64,000 bases of DNA, taken from Streptomyces sp. NBC_00582 (GTDB lineage Bacteria; Actinomycetota; Actinomycetes; Streptomycetales; Streptomycetaceae). The notes under the pieces were generated by a model. That model ran no database searches. It was given only the letters and a program-made list of their open reading frames with translations, and was not told where the DNA came from. The DNA lies in NCBI RefSeq assembly GCF_036345155.1, contig NZ_CP107772.1, positions 3,410,001-3,474,000 of the forward strand, written 5' to 3'. Positions 12,601 through 20,709 of this stretch are shown here, one piece after another. Numbering within the stretch: the first letter of the stretch is position 1; every line of letters starts with the position of its first letter. The position numbers and the translations under genes are program-made.

Positions 12601-13625
12601 TGGAGGTGCGGGCGGTCCTGAAGGACCAGGTGCTCGGCCGGCTCGAGCTGCGGCTCGGCGACGCGATGGATTCGGAGTTCGACCGCAAGGTCGCGCAGAA
12701 CGTACCGACGGGAGTGCCCGGCCGTGGCCAGGTCCCTGAGAAGCTGCACTTCATGACGGCGGTGCCGCGCATCGACTCGTCCGCGGCGAACGAGGACCTG
12801 ACGGACGCCACGGCACAGCTCGTGCAGGCGGTGAAGGACAACTGGCAGGGCCCGGCCGCCCCGACCGTACGGCTCCTGCCCCGCAAGCTTCCGGCCGACC
12901 AGTTGCCCAAGGGCTTCGAGTTCCCGCAGCACGGCATCGCGATCGGCATCGACGAGGCGAACCTCGAGCCGGTCTTCATCGACCTCGACGCCGATCCGTT
13001 CTTCCTGGTCTTCGGTGAGAGCGAGTCGGGCAAGACGAACCTGCTGCGTCTGATCGCCAAGCAGATCGCCGAGCGTTACACGCCCGCGGAGGCACGGATC
13101 GTGGTGGGCGACTACCGGCGCACCATGCTGGAGACGGTGTCGGAGGAACACCTTCTGGAGTACGCGCCGATGGCGTCGGCCATGCAGGTGCACATGGACG
13201 CCATTCGGCAGTTCATGGAGATGCGCACCCCCAAGCCGGACATCACGCCGCAGCAGCTTCGCGATCGCAGCTGGTGGAGCGGTCCGCAACTGTTCGTCAT
13301 CATCGACGACTACGAACTGGTCGCCACCAACTCCGGCAATCCACTCTCTCAGTTGGTGGACCATCTGCCGTTCGCGCGGGACGTCGGCGTCAAGTTCATC
13401 GTGGCGCGCAGCGCGGCCGGGGCCTCACGGGCCATGTACGAGTCCTTCATGCAGCGGGTGAAGGAACTCGGCGCGCAGGGCGTGGTGTTGTCCGGCGACC
13501 CCGGCGAGGGAGACATCCTCGGCAACGTCCGGGGCAGGCCTATGCCCGCAGGCCGCGGCGTGTTCGTGTCACGCAAGCGAGGGACATCTCTTATCCAGGT
13601 GGGCTTGCTTCCGCAACGCCACTAA
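9669..13625 (+). CDS. eccC: Type VII secretion FtsK/SpoIIIE-type ATPase EccC
   Basis: EccC is the hexameric motor that recognises and drives ESX substrates. The 1318-residue protein has two membrane helices near the N-terminus (within about residues 40-85) and three P-loop domains: GATGSGKS at residue 475, GGPQSGKS at 830 and GESESGKT at 1116. The first domain also shows a clear Walker B (LVLVIDEFSEL). It is a single-chain EccC, as in Streptomyces and unlike the split EccCa/EccCb of some mycobacterial loci. I chose the GTG at 9669 (MSQIVIKRPPRTLPP) because AGGGGGA lies 11 bases upstream; a longer frame from 9567 lacks this. Confidence 0.95.
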   Translation: MSQIVIKRPPRTLPPEVPVDELHLETPPELPRGQQEGVLMQVLPTLGMGSSVVFYFASPNAHPFMRIMGVLMLVSTAAMVVSQIVRYRRGTQGQMADVRRDYLRYLAQTRRTVRRTALKQRDAQLYLHPAPEQLWALVAEGGRVWERRVGDSDFGQVRIGLGPQQLATPLVAPHTAPVDELEPLCAGAMQRFLAVHGQLDGLPVALSLRAFYHMTLSGDAGCTQSTARALVAQAASLHSPDDLVIAVVASPGAVARWDWTKWLPHCQVPGQFDGSGTRRLFGDDLGELEQLLTSRLDGRPRFSRDGQPVLDQPHLLVVLDGGIVPPTSAFAAAEGLQGVTIVEVVPGDLDQPRGDLSIVVRPERLWLDSGSGTIYEGEPDTLSQPAAEALARQLAPLRMGSGGDGDEPLLANLDFTDLLGLGDAASVDVARTWRPRSTPERLRVPIGVGEDGQPVMLDLKEAAQEGMGPHGLCVGATGSGKSELLRTLVLGLAVTHSSETLNFVLADFKGGATFAGMSQMPHVAAVITNLSDDLTLVDRMGDAIRGELQRRQELLRAAGNYANIHDYEKARAAGAPLEALASLVLVIDEFSELLTAKPDFIDMFIQIGRIGRSLGVHLLLASQRLEEGRLRGLDTYLSYRIGLRTFSAAESRAALGVPDAYHLPSVPGSGYLKFGTDEMIRFKAAYVSGAYRAGAPEVAQGRMPIERRPALFTATPVPMVYADPDPAQAPARRDDAALADTVLDVLVQRLEGQGVPAHQVWLPPLDQAPALDQLLPSLTVSAQRGLHAAEFTRPGGLTVPLGLIDKPFEQKREVLYADFSGAAGHMLIVGGPQSGKSTLLRTLVASFALTHTPHEVQLYCLDFGGGGLTAIADLPHVGGVASRLDPERVRRTVAEVAGILNRREQFFRANGVDSMGTYRRRRAAGEFVGEAWGDVFLVIDGWGSFKNDYEGLDGVVTDLAARGLGYGVHVVLSASRYMEVRAVLKDQVLGRLELRLGDAMDSEFDRKVAQNVPTGVPGRGQVPEKLHFMTAVPRIDSSAANEDLTDATAQLVQAVKDNWQGPAAPTVRLLPRKLPADQLPKGFEFPQHGIAIGIDEANLEPVFIDLDADPFFLVFGESESGKTNLLRLIAKQIAERYTPAEARIVVGDYRRTMLETVSEEHLLEYAPMASAMQVHMDAIRQFMEMRTPKPDITPQQLRDRSWWSGPQLFVIIDDYELVATNSGNPLSQLVDHLPFARDVGVKFIVARSAAGASRAMYESFMQRVKELGAQGVVLSGDPGEGDILGNVRGRPMPAGRGVFVSRKRGTSLIQVGLLPQRH

Positions 13626-13704
13626 AGTGACTGATCGAGCCTGGTCCGATCTCGACTGAACGGGCTCGTCTTGATTTAACGGGGACAACGGGGAGGCTGC
13701 TGAG

Positions 13705-14214
13705 GTGAGCGGGAACGGGGGCGCCGAGGACAGGGGTGTGCCGGACACGGGCAAGTCGTTCGACACCCTGTACGGCGTCAATCCTCAGATGGCGCTGGAC
13801 ATCCAGCACACCGCCATGGAGAGCTTCAAGAAGCGTGTGGACGAGCTCCTGATCGAGCTCGACAAGTCGGAGGCGGCTCCCGGCAAGGTCGGCGAGGACC
13901 GCCTTTCGCGTGGGCAGCTCGGCTCCGCCGACTTCAAGGAAGCACAGTTCCTCTACGACTCCTACACCGTCGTGCACGACGAGTTGGAGAACCTGTCGAA
14001 GGCCCTCAGCGCACAGATCGAGGGGATGGGGCTGGCGGTGCATGCGTCGCGTGTGGGTTACGCCAACCTGGACGAGGACATCCGGGCGCGGATGCGCGAG
14101 GTCAACGCGGAGGCGGAGAAGTACTACGTGATCGAGCGGGATCCGAACGTGGAGCAGCGCGGCACCGACGCCCCCGCCACCACGCCCAAGGACGAGGGCG
14201 AGGAGGGTCTGTAA
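13705..14214 (+). CDS. ESX-locus helical protein, unknown function
   Basis: This 169-residue protein is predicted mostly helical, with regular Leu/Ala heptad-like spacing between about residues 25 and 140 and an acidic, Pro/Thr-rich C-terminal tail. No WXG motif is visible. The size and helical content fit an ESX-associated substrate or substrate partner, but I do not recognise the family with certainty. The GTG start at 13705 has an excellent GGGGAGG site. Its TAA stop overlaps the next ATG by one base (TAATG), so the two proteins are probably made together. It lies 79 bases after eccC. Confidence 0.75.
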   Translation: MSGNGGAEDRGVPDTGKSFDTLYGVNPQMALDIQHTAMESFKKRVDELLIELDKSEAAPGKVGEDRLSRGQLGSADFKEAQFLYDSYTVVHDELENLSKALSAQIEGMGLAVHASRVGYANLDEDIRARMREVNAEAEKYYVIERDPNVEQRGTDAPATTPKDEGEEGL

Positions 14215-15755
14215 TGGCTGACCAGCCCGAGCGAAGCGAGCCGAAGCTGGCGCGAACCGACTTCGAATCGATGACGCACGAGGAACTGGCGGCGCTCATC
14301 GACGCCGCGAGTTCGGAAGGCGCGTCTCAACTCGCGAGCAGGCTCACCAAGGCCGCCTCGACGATCACCAAGATCGGCGACGACCTCATGACGCACGTCA
14401 AGGGGCTCGAATGGCAGGGCAAGGGCGGTGACGCCTTCCGCGACTGGGGCGGCCAGGCCGCCAGCGCCACGCTTCGTCTCGGCCAGTACGCCGAGGGGGC
14501 GTCGCGGTGGATGGAGACGGTGGCCCAGGCCGTCGCCGAGGCCAAGGCCGCTATGCCGAAGGTGTCGGAGACCACGCAAGCCCAGGCGGACCTCTCCGAC
14601 GCGAAGAGCACGATCGCCGCGGCGAAGCAGCCCGGCGCGAGGAACGATCCCGACGCCCGTGCGCTCGCCCAGACCGCCCAGTCCGACGCGACAGCGGCAC
14701 AGGGCCGCATCGACGCCGCCCGGGCCGAGGCGATCCAGCAGATGCAGAAGCTCGCCCAGACGTACGAGTACTCGGCGCAACAGGTGAACAGCATGGCGCC
14801 GCCCACGTTTTCTCCGCCGGCGGACCATATGGATCGCAAGCAGTGGGACCAAAGCGAACACGTCGCCATCAGCTCCCCCGAGGCCTCGCGCACGACGACA
14901 GTCCCGTCCGCCTCCCTTCATTCAGCCGGCGGAAGCACCGTTCATGCGGGCAGTACCCACGCATCTGGGGCCGTGCCGACCACATCGGTGACCGGCACTG
15001 AACGGATCAGTACCCCCCGGCCTGCGTCGATGGAGATCGACGGCACAGCCACCCTCCCGCAGACCACGACACCCACCGGCGCTACGCCGACGGAACCTCG
15101 GACCGCCATCCCCCGGCCCGAAGTCACCACTTCTCAGCCGGGCGTTGTTCCGCCTCTCTTCGGCGGCACCGGCGGCGGGCAAGCGGCGAACCCTCCTGCG
15201 CGAGTTCCGTCGGGCATGCGGTCTCCGATGGTCCCCGGGCAGGGCATCACCAACGGAAGCACGGCCCGTATGCCCCGTGAGACGGGCATCGTCGGTGGCC
15301 GACCCGTGTCCCCGACCGCGGGACGCCCTGCGGGTGGCATTCCCCGCGGGACGGTCATCGGCGGCGGCAACGGCACGCAGGGCCGTACGCCGATGATGCG
15401 CGGCATGACCCCGGGGACACTCGGCGGAGGAAGTAGCGGCGGTCAGGGCGCGATGACGAGTGGACGTCGTCTGGCTTCGGAGACCGGCGGCGTGGTCGGC
15501 GGGCGGTCTGCGCAGCCGGGGCGCACCGGAACGCGCGGCTTCACACCAGGCGGGTCAGGTCTGGTGCGTCCCGCCCAGTCGGCCGAGTCGACTCACGGCG
15601 CCACGACGGGACGTACCGGCACAACACCTGGCTCGGGCCACGCCTCGGCCAAGAACCGGGATGAGCAGCAGGGCCGACGGCCGGACTACCTGGTCGAAGA
15701 GGAAGAGACCTGGTCTCCCAACCACCGTCGTGCACTTCCGCCGGTCGTCGACTGA
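14214..15755 (+). CDS. WXG-like protein with long Gly/Pro/Thr-rich tail (PPE-like architecture)
   Basis: This is a 513-residue protein. The first 200 or so residues are helical and include a WXG-type turn (LEWQGKGGDAFRDWGG at about residues 65-80), as in WXG100 and PPE proteins. The rest is low-complexity, rich in Gly, Thr, Pro, Ser and Arg, with repeated GGRP, PGRTG and TPGGS-like patches. Residues after about 490 are acidic and include YLVEEEETWSPNHRRALPP. The build resembles mycobacterial PPE-type ESX substrates: a helical secretion module plus a variable tail. It is coupled to the upstream helical protein and followed 30 bases later by a subtilase gene, which suggests a secreted or surface substrate. 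No enzymatic motif is seen. Confidence 0.78.
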   Translation: MADQPERSEPKLARTDFESMTHEELAALIDAASSEGASQLASRLTKAASTITKIGDDLMTHVKGLEWQGKGGDAFRDWGGQAASATLRLGQYAEGASRWMETVAQAVAEAKAAMPKVSETTQAQADLSDAKSTIAAAKQPGARNDPDARALAQTAQSDATAAQGRIDAARAEAIQQMQKLAQTYEYSAQQVNSMAPPTFSPPADHMDRKQWDQSEHVAISSPEASRTTTVPSASLHSAGGSTVHAGSTHASGAVPTTSVTGTERISTPRPASMEIDGTATLPQTTTPTGATPTEPRTAIPRPEVTTSQPGVVPPLFGGTGGGQAANPPARVPSGMRSPMVPGQGITNGSTARMPRETGIVGGRPVSPTAGRPAGGIPRGTVIGGGNGTQGRTPMMRGMTPGTLGGGSSGGQGAMTSGRRLASETGGVVGGRSAQPGRTGTRGFTPGGSGLVRPAQSAESTHGATTGRTGTTPGSGHASAKNRDEQQGRRPDYLVEEEETWSPNHRRALPPVVD

Positions 15756-15785
15756 GCCGGCCCGAGTCCGCATCCAGGAAGGCAT

Positions 15786-17165
15786 ATGCGTACCAGCGGT
15801 AAGCGAACACTACGACCTGTCTCGGCGGTGTCGGCTGCCCTTGGCCTGCTCCTGGTAGGCATCGCTGCGACTCCAGCCCACGCCGAGTCCGTTAGGGCAC
15901 GGCAGTGGCACCTGGACGCCATGCACGCCGATGACATGTGGAAGATCAGCACAGGCCGCGGCATGACAGTGGCTGTCATCGACACCGGAGTCGATGACTC
16001 TTTGGCCGATTTGAAGGGCCAAGTCCTGGACGGTCAGGACTATTCGCGTCAGGGCGGCGACGAACACACCGACCCAGACGGACATGGCACCGGCATCGCC
16101 GCGCTCATCGCCGCCACCGGCCGTCGAGGCGGCCTGAACGGCTCGTTCGGGCTCGCTCCCGGGGCCAAAATTCTTCCTGTCCGCCTGGCGGCCAGCGGTA
16201 GAGACTTCAGCGACTACGAATCCGGATCCACGTACGCCGCGGAGATCACCAAGGCCATCCGGTTCGCAGCGGACTCCGAGGCGCAGATCATCAATATCTC
16301 CGGGGGGAGCTTCGAGCGTGATGCCAACACTCCTGCCCTCACCTCCGCGGTCGCATACGCTCTGCAAAAAGGAAAGCTGATCTTCGCCGCTGCCGGGAAC
16401 GACGGCAACAAGGCCAATCAACCCGGTTACCCGGCCTCCACGCCCGGCGTGGTGGCGGTGGGCGCGATCAACGAGAAGGTTCAGCGAAGCGCGTTCTCGG
16501 AATGGGGGCCCGAGATCGACGTCACGGCGCCCGGTGAAAACATGTACCACGCATGCCCGGGGGGCACTCAGGTCTGCAAGTCCGACGGGACGAGTGACGC
16601 CGCAGCCATCGCCTCCGCATCCGCCGCCCTCATCTGGTCCAAGCACCCCACCTGGACGAACAACCAGGTGCTCCGCGTCCTCATCAACACGATGAAGGGC
16701 AACGAGAAGAGCTGGACCCGCAACGACGACTTCGGGTACGGCATCGTCCGCCCCCGCGTCGCGCTCGAGAATCCCGGCGACCCGGGACCTGCCGACGAAT
16801 ACCCGCTTCCGGACCTGGCGGCAGCGTCCTCCGCTTCCCCGGCTCCGAAGCCGTCTCAGGCCACCGGCTCCGCGGCGGACGACCAGGCCGACGACTCGAC
16901 AGCGGCTGACGCCGACAACAGCAACGCGCTCGTGTGGATCGCCCTGGGCCTCGGTGTCGCCGCGCTCCTCGGCACCGCCGTCGCCGTCCCGTTGCTTCGG
17001 GCCCGCCGACGTCGCGTCGCCCAGTCGGCCGCCGCGCCCGTACCGCCGGCGTACTCGCCGTACATCTCTCAGCAGCCGTATGCGCCCTTCGGTCACCCCC
17101 AGGGCCAAGTACCTGGCGCACCCACCGACGGATCGTCCGGCCCCGGCCAGCCTTCGGCCCGCTGA
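15786..17165 (+). CDS. Membrane-anchored subtilisin-like protease, mycosin type (second copy)
   Basis: This 459-residue S8 peptidase has a signal peptide ending near APAHA at residues 29-33. The intact catalytic set is D66 in VAVIDTGVDD, H100 in DGHGTG, oxyanion N205 in AAGNDG and S270 in DGTSDAA. After the protease domain come an Ala/Ser/Pro-rich linker, one membrane helix at about 381-404 and a Pro/Tyr-rich cytoplasmic tail. This is the mycosin layout. The Ser region (GTSDAAAIASASAAL) departs from the usual GTSFAAP. It is the second subtilase of the locus and sits among cargo-like genes, so it may process those proteins rather than serve the core machine. Confidence 0.9.
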   Translation: MRTSGKRTLRPVSAVSAALGLLLVGIAATPAHAESVRARQWHLDAMHADDMWKISTGRGMTVAVIDTGVDDSLADLKGQVLDGQDYSRQGGDEHTDPDGHGTGIAALIAATGRRGGLNGSFGLAPGAKILPVRLAASGRDFSDYESGSTYAAEITKAIRFAADSEAQIINISGGSFERDANTPALTSAVAYALQKGKLIFAAAGNDGNKANQPGYPASTPGVVAVGAINEKVQRSAFSEWGPEIDVTAPGENMYHACPGGTQVCKSDGTSDAAAIASASAALIWSKHPTWTNNQVLRVLINTMKGNEKSWTRNDDFGYGIVRPRVALENPGDPGPADEYPLPDLAAASSASPAPKPSQATGSAADDQADDSTAADADNSNALVWIALGLGVAALLGTAVAVPLLRARRRRVAQSAAAPVPPAYSPYISQQPYAPFGHPQGQVPGAPTDGSSGPGQPSAR

Positions 17166-17208
17166 GCCACGACCAGCCAATCGCCGCTGACCAAGCGAAG
17201 GAAACGAC

Positions 17209-17631
17209 GTGTCGTTCGATGAGATGTGGGGCCAGGCGCGCAGCTCTGCCGTGGCTCGCCAGGAGAGCAGCATGCAGCTCAACCAGCTTCCTGCTGATGC
17301 CGGTGGCAGCGCGCCTGGCCCGAGACTTGTCGTCACATCAGCCGTGCTGACGGAGCGTGCCAAGAACGCGGACACGGTTCGTGACGACTTCGTCGATGCC
17401 GACAACGCAGCCATGAAGGAAACGGATCAGGTTGCGGCGAGCCTGAAGGGCTTCAAGTCGGCATCGGCATTCTCCGCTTTCACCATCAGGTGGCGAGGCC
17501 AGATGGACTACGTAAAGGGGTTGCTTGAGAAGGATGTCGCGGGAGCTCTTCGCGCAAGCGCCCAGGATTTCGCAGCTCGCGAAATCAAGGAGAAGCAACG
17601 CCACAGCAGCGAGAAGGAATCCCTCAAGTAG
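17209..17631 (+). CDS. Small WXG100-like ESX-associated protein
   Basis: This 140-residue protein has a helical segment from about residue 45 to 130 and a WRG turn (FTIRWRGQMDYVKGLL) where WXG proteins carry their hairpin loop. The N-terminal 40 residues are not helical. That suggests an ESX substrate or a chaperone-like partner for the large protein encoded 17 bases downstream; this is inference from size, motif and position. The start is a GTG behind AAGGAAACG. From about here to 20700 the base composition is visibly less GC-rich than the surrounding genes. Confidence 0.68.
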   Translation: MSFDEMWGQARSSAVARQESSMQLNQLPADAGGSAPGPRLVVTSAVLTERAKNADTVRDDFVDADNAAMKETDQVAASLKGFKSASAFSAFTIRWRGQMDYVKGLLEKDVAGALRASAQDFAAREIKEKQRHSSEKESLK

Positions 17632-17648
17632 CATGCGGAGACTGAGCA

Positions 17649-19955
17649 GTGTTGGATTTTGAGCATCTGATCAATGCCAACTTCTCGGAGCTGTCGGACG
17701 CGGTGGAGAAGTGGAAGAAAGCCCCTGAGAAGTTCAGGGACGCCGCCTCAAAATATCGAAGCACCGTAGAAAAAGACATCCAGGGATCCGACTGGGACGG
17801 CGAGGCCGCGACAGCAGCTGTCAAAAAGCTTAAGGCTGTAGAAAAGCAACTTGACGCTGCAGGAGATGAGGCTGAAGACATCCATAAACTGCTCGATGAT
17901 GCCCATGAGATCTTCACGCGCACCCAGGCCAAGCTCAAGAGCTTGCGGCATGACATCGAATCCGATAAATATTTGTCGATCAAGGCCAACGGTGAAGTCT
18001 ACTTCGACCCACCCGAGGGAACCGAAAATGCCGCGTTCCTCAACAAGAGCTACCAGGAAACTCTGCAAGCCTACCGAACGAGCATCCAGAGTTGCGTATC
18101 GGAGGCCCAAGAGGCAGACGCCACTCTTGCTTGGACTCTGAACCAGGATCACAATGGGCGGAGCAAGGGATTCGATGCTTCCGGATACAGCAGCATCGCC
18201 GACGCAAAAAAGGGGCGGGCGCAGGCGGACAAGGATCTCAAGGAACTGGAGAAACTGATCGGCAGCAAGAGCAAACTTGCCCTTGCCGGCGCCAACGAGC
18301 CCCTCGATCCTGAAATGCTCCGGAAGATCAACACCCTTATGTCACGCCATGAGGGAGACCCTTATTTTGCGGAGAAGTTCGCCACACAGACGGGCGCGAA
18401 AGGGACACTGGAGCTCTGGACTCGCATCGCCGATCGCCGACAAACAGGCGACGATCAAACCAAAGCATCTGCCGATATCCAGAAATCGCTCAGCTACACC
18501 CTGGCCACCGCATCCCACTCCCATAGCAGCGCCATGAACGAGTGGAAGAAAGACATCCTTTCTCTCGGCGGAAAGCAAGTCGAATACACCGACATGGCAA
18601 GCGTGAGGCAGTACCAGGGGCCGTACGGATTTCAAGTCATGAGTAGCCTGATGCACTATGGGTCGTACGACGACGACTTCCTCAATGATTATGGCGAAAA
18701 ACTCGTCGGTTTCGAGAAGGCCCACAAGGGTGAAAAGCCTGCCGACCTGTGGCGGGCCGAAGGCGACGAGTATCCGTACCTGAACTTCGGGCCGGGCAAC
18801 GACTACGGCTTCGACCCGATGAGTGGCTATATGGAAGCTCTTGGCCACAGCCCGGAAGCCGCGAAGGACTTCTTCTATTCAAAGGACTGGGACACCGGTG
18901 ACAAGGCTGATCCCGAACTGAAGTACCTCATGGTCGACCGGGACTGGCCGAACGCCAACAGCACGGCGGAGAACAGTCGCGGATACGGCTATGACGAACT
19001 GGGCCATGCACTGGAGGCGGCCACCCTTGGGGTGCCGTACGACCAGCAAAGCCTGGGGCTTCACCGTGACGAGACGACGGCCAACGTCATGGAGCAGGTC
19101 GCACGTCTCGTCTCCAAGCAAGAGGGCTACATCGAGAGCAAGCCCGGAATGGGGGACAGCCTCGCAAGGATGGGCGCCGGCTACATCGACGACCTCAACT
19201 GGTCCATGTCCAACTTCGGGGACACGGACGACGGCCAGGCACGGCGTGACGCCGCGTTCCAGCATCACGGCGCCGGTCACATCAACTTGGCTCACAACAC
19301 AGCCATGGGGTTCCTGTCCGAAGTCGGACAGGACGCCAACGCCTACAAGATCATCTCAGCGGCGCAGCAGGAATACACGATCAGCGCGCTCAAGGCCCAT
19401 CCCAATCCGGACGAGTCCCTCTCCCTGGCGCTCGAAACGGGCGCGAAGGTCAACGGTGTACTCGACCAGTCGCGGCTGTCGGAAATCAACGACAAGTACC
19501 AAGATGCCAGCGACGACTACAGCGATGCCCTGGCCGACGCATCGGAGTGGAAGAAGTATGGCGCGAGCCAGGCCATCGGAACGGGAGTCGCTCTGGCGAC
19601 GCTGCCGTTCGGGGGGCCTGCGGCTGCGACGGGCGCAGCGGCCGTGGCACAGTTCGTGATTCCCATGATGATCGAGAGCGGGGGCGGCGCCCTGGAGACG
19701 AGCACGGGGATCGATATCGACAGACATGTGAGGGACCAGGAGGACGCCTATAACGACAAGCTCGATCAAGAGGAAACCATGAACAAGAGCAAGTATGCGG
19801 CACTTGGGTACACCAGGGCGGCCAGCCCCCTCGAGGCCTACATTGCCGCTCATCCTGAACTCGAGGACTCCGCCTGGCACCGAAGCGTCAGGAGTCGAGT
19901 GCAGTCCGGTTACGTCTGGGGCGACAGCGAGTCGGATCAGATTGACACCGACTGA
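17649..19955 (+). CDS. Large WXG-like protein of the ESX locus, effector-like (DUF6571-like)
   Basis: This is a 768-residue protein. The first 110 residues form a WXG-type helical hairpin with the turn GSDWDGEAATAAVKKL. The middle part (about 200-600) has a pattern I associate with the Streptomyces DUF6571 family, including MSGYMEALGHSPEAAKDFF near residue 400 and a KDW motif. A Gly/Ala-rich hydrophobic stretch follows at about 640-675 (GVALATLPFGGPAAATGAAA), possibly membrane-inserting, and the last 90 residues are charged. The architecture resembles large ESX substrates or toxins with an N-terminal secretion module. I see no known catalytic motif. It starts with GTG behind GGAGACT. Base composition is lower in GC than flanking genes. 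Confidence 0.78.
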   Translation: MLDFEHLINANFSELSDAVEKWKKAPEKFRDAASKYRSTVEKDIQGSDWDGEAATAAVKKLKAVEKQLDAAGDEAEDIHKLLDDAHEIFTRTQAKLKSLRHDIESDKYLSIKANGEVYFDPPEGTENAAFLNKSYQETLQAYRTSIQSCVSEAQEADATLAWTLNQDHNGRSKGFDASGYSSIADAKKGRAQADKDLKELEKLIGSKSKLALAGANEPLDPEMLRKINTLMSRHEGDPYFAEKFATQTGAKGTLELWTRIADRRQTGDDQTKASADIQKSLSYTLATASHSHSSAMNEWKKDILSLGGKQVEYTDMASVRQYQGPYGFQVMSSLMHYGSYDDDFLNDYGEKLVGFEKAHKGEKPADLWRAEGDEYPYLNFGPGNDYGFDPMSGYMEALGHSPEAAKDFFYSKDWDTGDKADPELKYLMVDRDWPNANSTAENSRGYGYDELGHALEAATLGVPYDQQSLGLHRDETTANVMEQVARLVSKQEGYIESKPGMGDSLARMGAGYIDDLNWSMSNFGDTDDGQARRDAAFQHHGAGHINLAHNTAMGFLSEVGQDANAYKIISAAQQEYTISALKAHPNPDESLSLALETGAKVNGVLDQSRLSEINDKYQDASDDYSDALADASEWKKYGASQAIGTGVALATLPFGGPAAATGAAAVAQFVIPMMIESGGGALETSTGIDIDRHVRDQEDAYNDKLDQEETMNKSKYAALGYTRAASPLEAYIAAHPELEDSAWHRSVRSRVQSGYVWGDSESDQIDTD

Positions 19956-19982
19956 AGATCTTGACCACTCTCCCTCAAGAAT

Positions 19983-20642
19983 GTGACGGACAATCCTATG
20001 CCGATCATACGGCCAGCCACACGAGCGCCCCTCATTTTGATTGCCGGTATCACTCTCTTCACCGTCGGCTGCAGCAACGGCGACGGTGGCACGGATGCGA
20101 CGGCCACACGAAAATTGACACCGCTCGCCAAAGCCTGCGACGAAATTTTCACCTCGGATGTCATTTCAAAAATTGAAGACACTCGGCGTGGCGAGGAATT
20201 GAAGAAGGGCGTTTCCCCCAGCGGAGCAAGTGACGCGGCAACCACTGCTGCGGTACAAGAGCTGAACAAGGGATCGAAGGTGGGTGCGGCGGAGCCGTGC
20301 ACCCTCAACGGGGCTTCCGGAGGGGATCCCGAATTGATTATTCAGTTCGCCTGGCAATCGGGCTCCTTCCCCTCGGAACAGGCTCAGCCCGGTACCAGCG
20401 CCGTCTATGAGTCCGCGAATGAGACACACGCGCTCGTGATCGACTGCCGTCGGAGCGACCTGTTCTCCAGCAAGACAGGGCAGACCGTATTGCGTGCGTC
20501 TCTCGTCGATCGGATCGGATTGAATTCCAACTCTGCAGCGAAGGTTCTCATCGCATCCGCCAAAGAAGTGACGTCCGGCCTGAAGTGCGCAGAAGAGATA
20601 CGATTCCCTGAGCCGCCCAAAGTGAATTCGGACCTCAAGTAG
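19983..20642 (+). CDS. Lipoprotein following the effector-like gene
   Basis: This protein of about 219 residues has a lipoprotein signal: hydrophobic residues up to the lipobox FTVGC at about residues 26-30, followed by SNGDGG. The mature part is polar, Lys/Glu-rich and lacks a recognisable catalytic motif; it contains a Cys pair (ACDEI, EPCTL) and later Cys residues that might form disulfides. The start could be GTG 19983 or ATG 19998; neither has a strong ribosome site. It lies 27 bases after the 768-residue gene and shares its lower GC, so the two are probably one unit. A surface immunity or docking protein is one possibility, but only by analogy. Confidence 0.75.
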   Translation: MTDNPMPIIRPATRAPLILIAGITLFTVGCSNGDGGTDATATRKLTPLAKACDEIFTSDVISKIEDTRRGEELKKGVSPSGASDAATTAAVQELNKGSKVGAAEPCTLNGASGGDPELIIQFAWQSGSFPSEQAQPGTSAVYESANETHALVIDCRRSDLFSSKTGQTVLRASLVDRIGLNSNSAAKVLIASAKEVTSGLKCAEEIRFPEPPKVNSDLK

Positions 20643-20709
20643 TCGCCACAGCTACCAGCGAATCAAGGCAGTAGAACACCTTTTCAAACCTCCAGAGCGG
20701 ATTGTTTCC

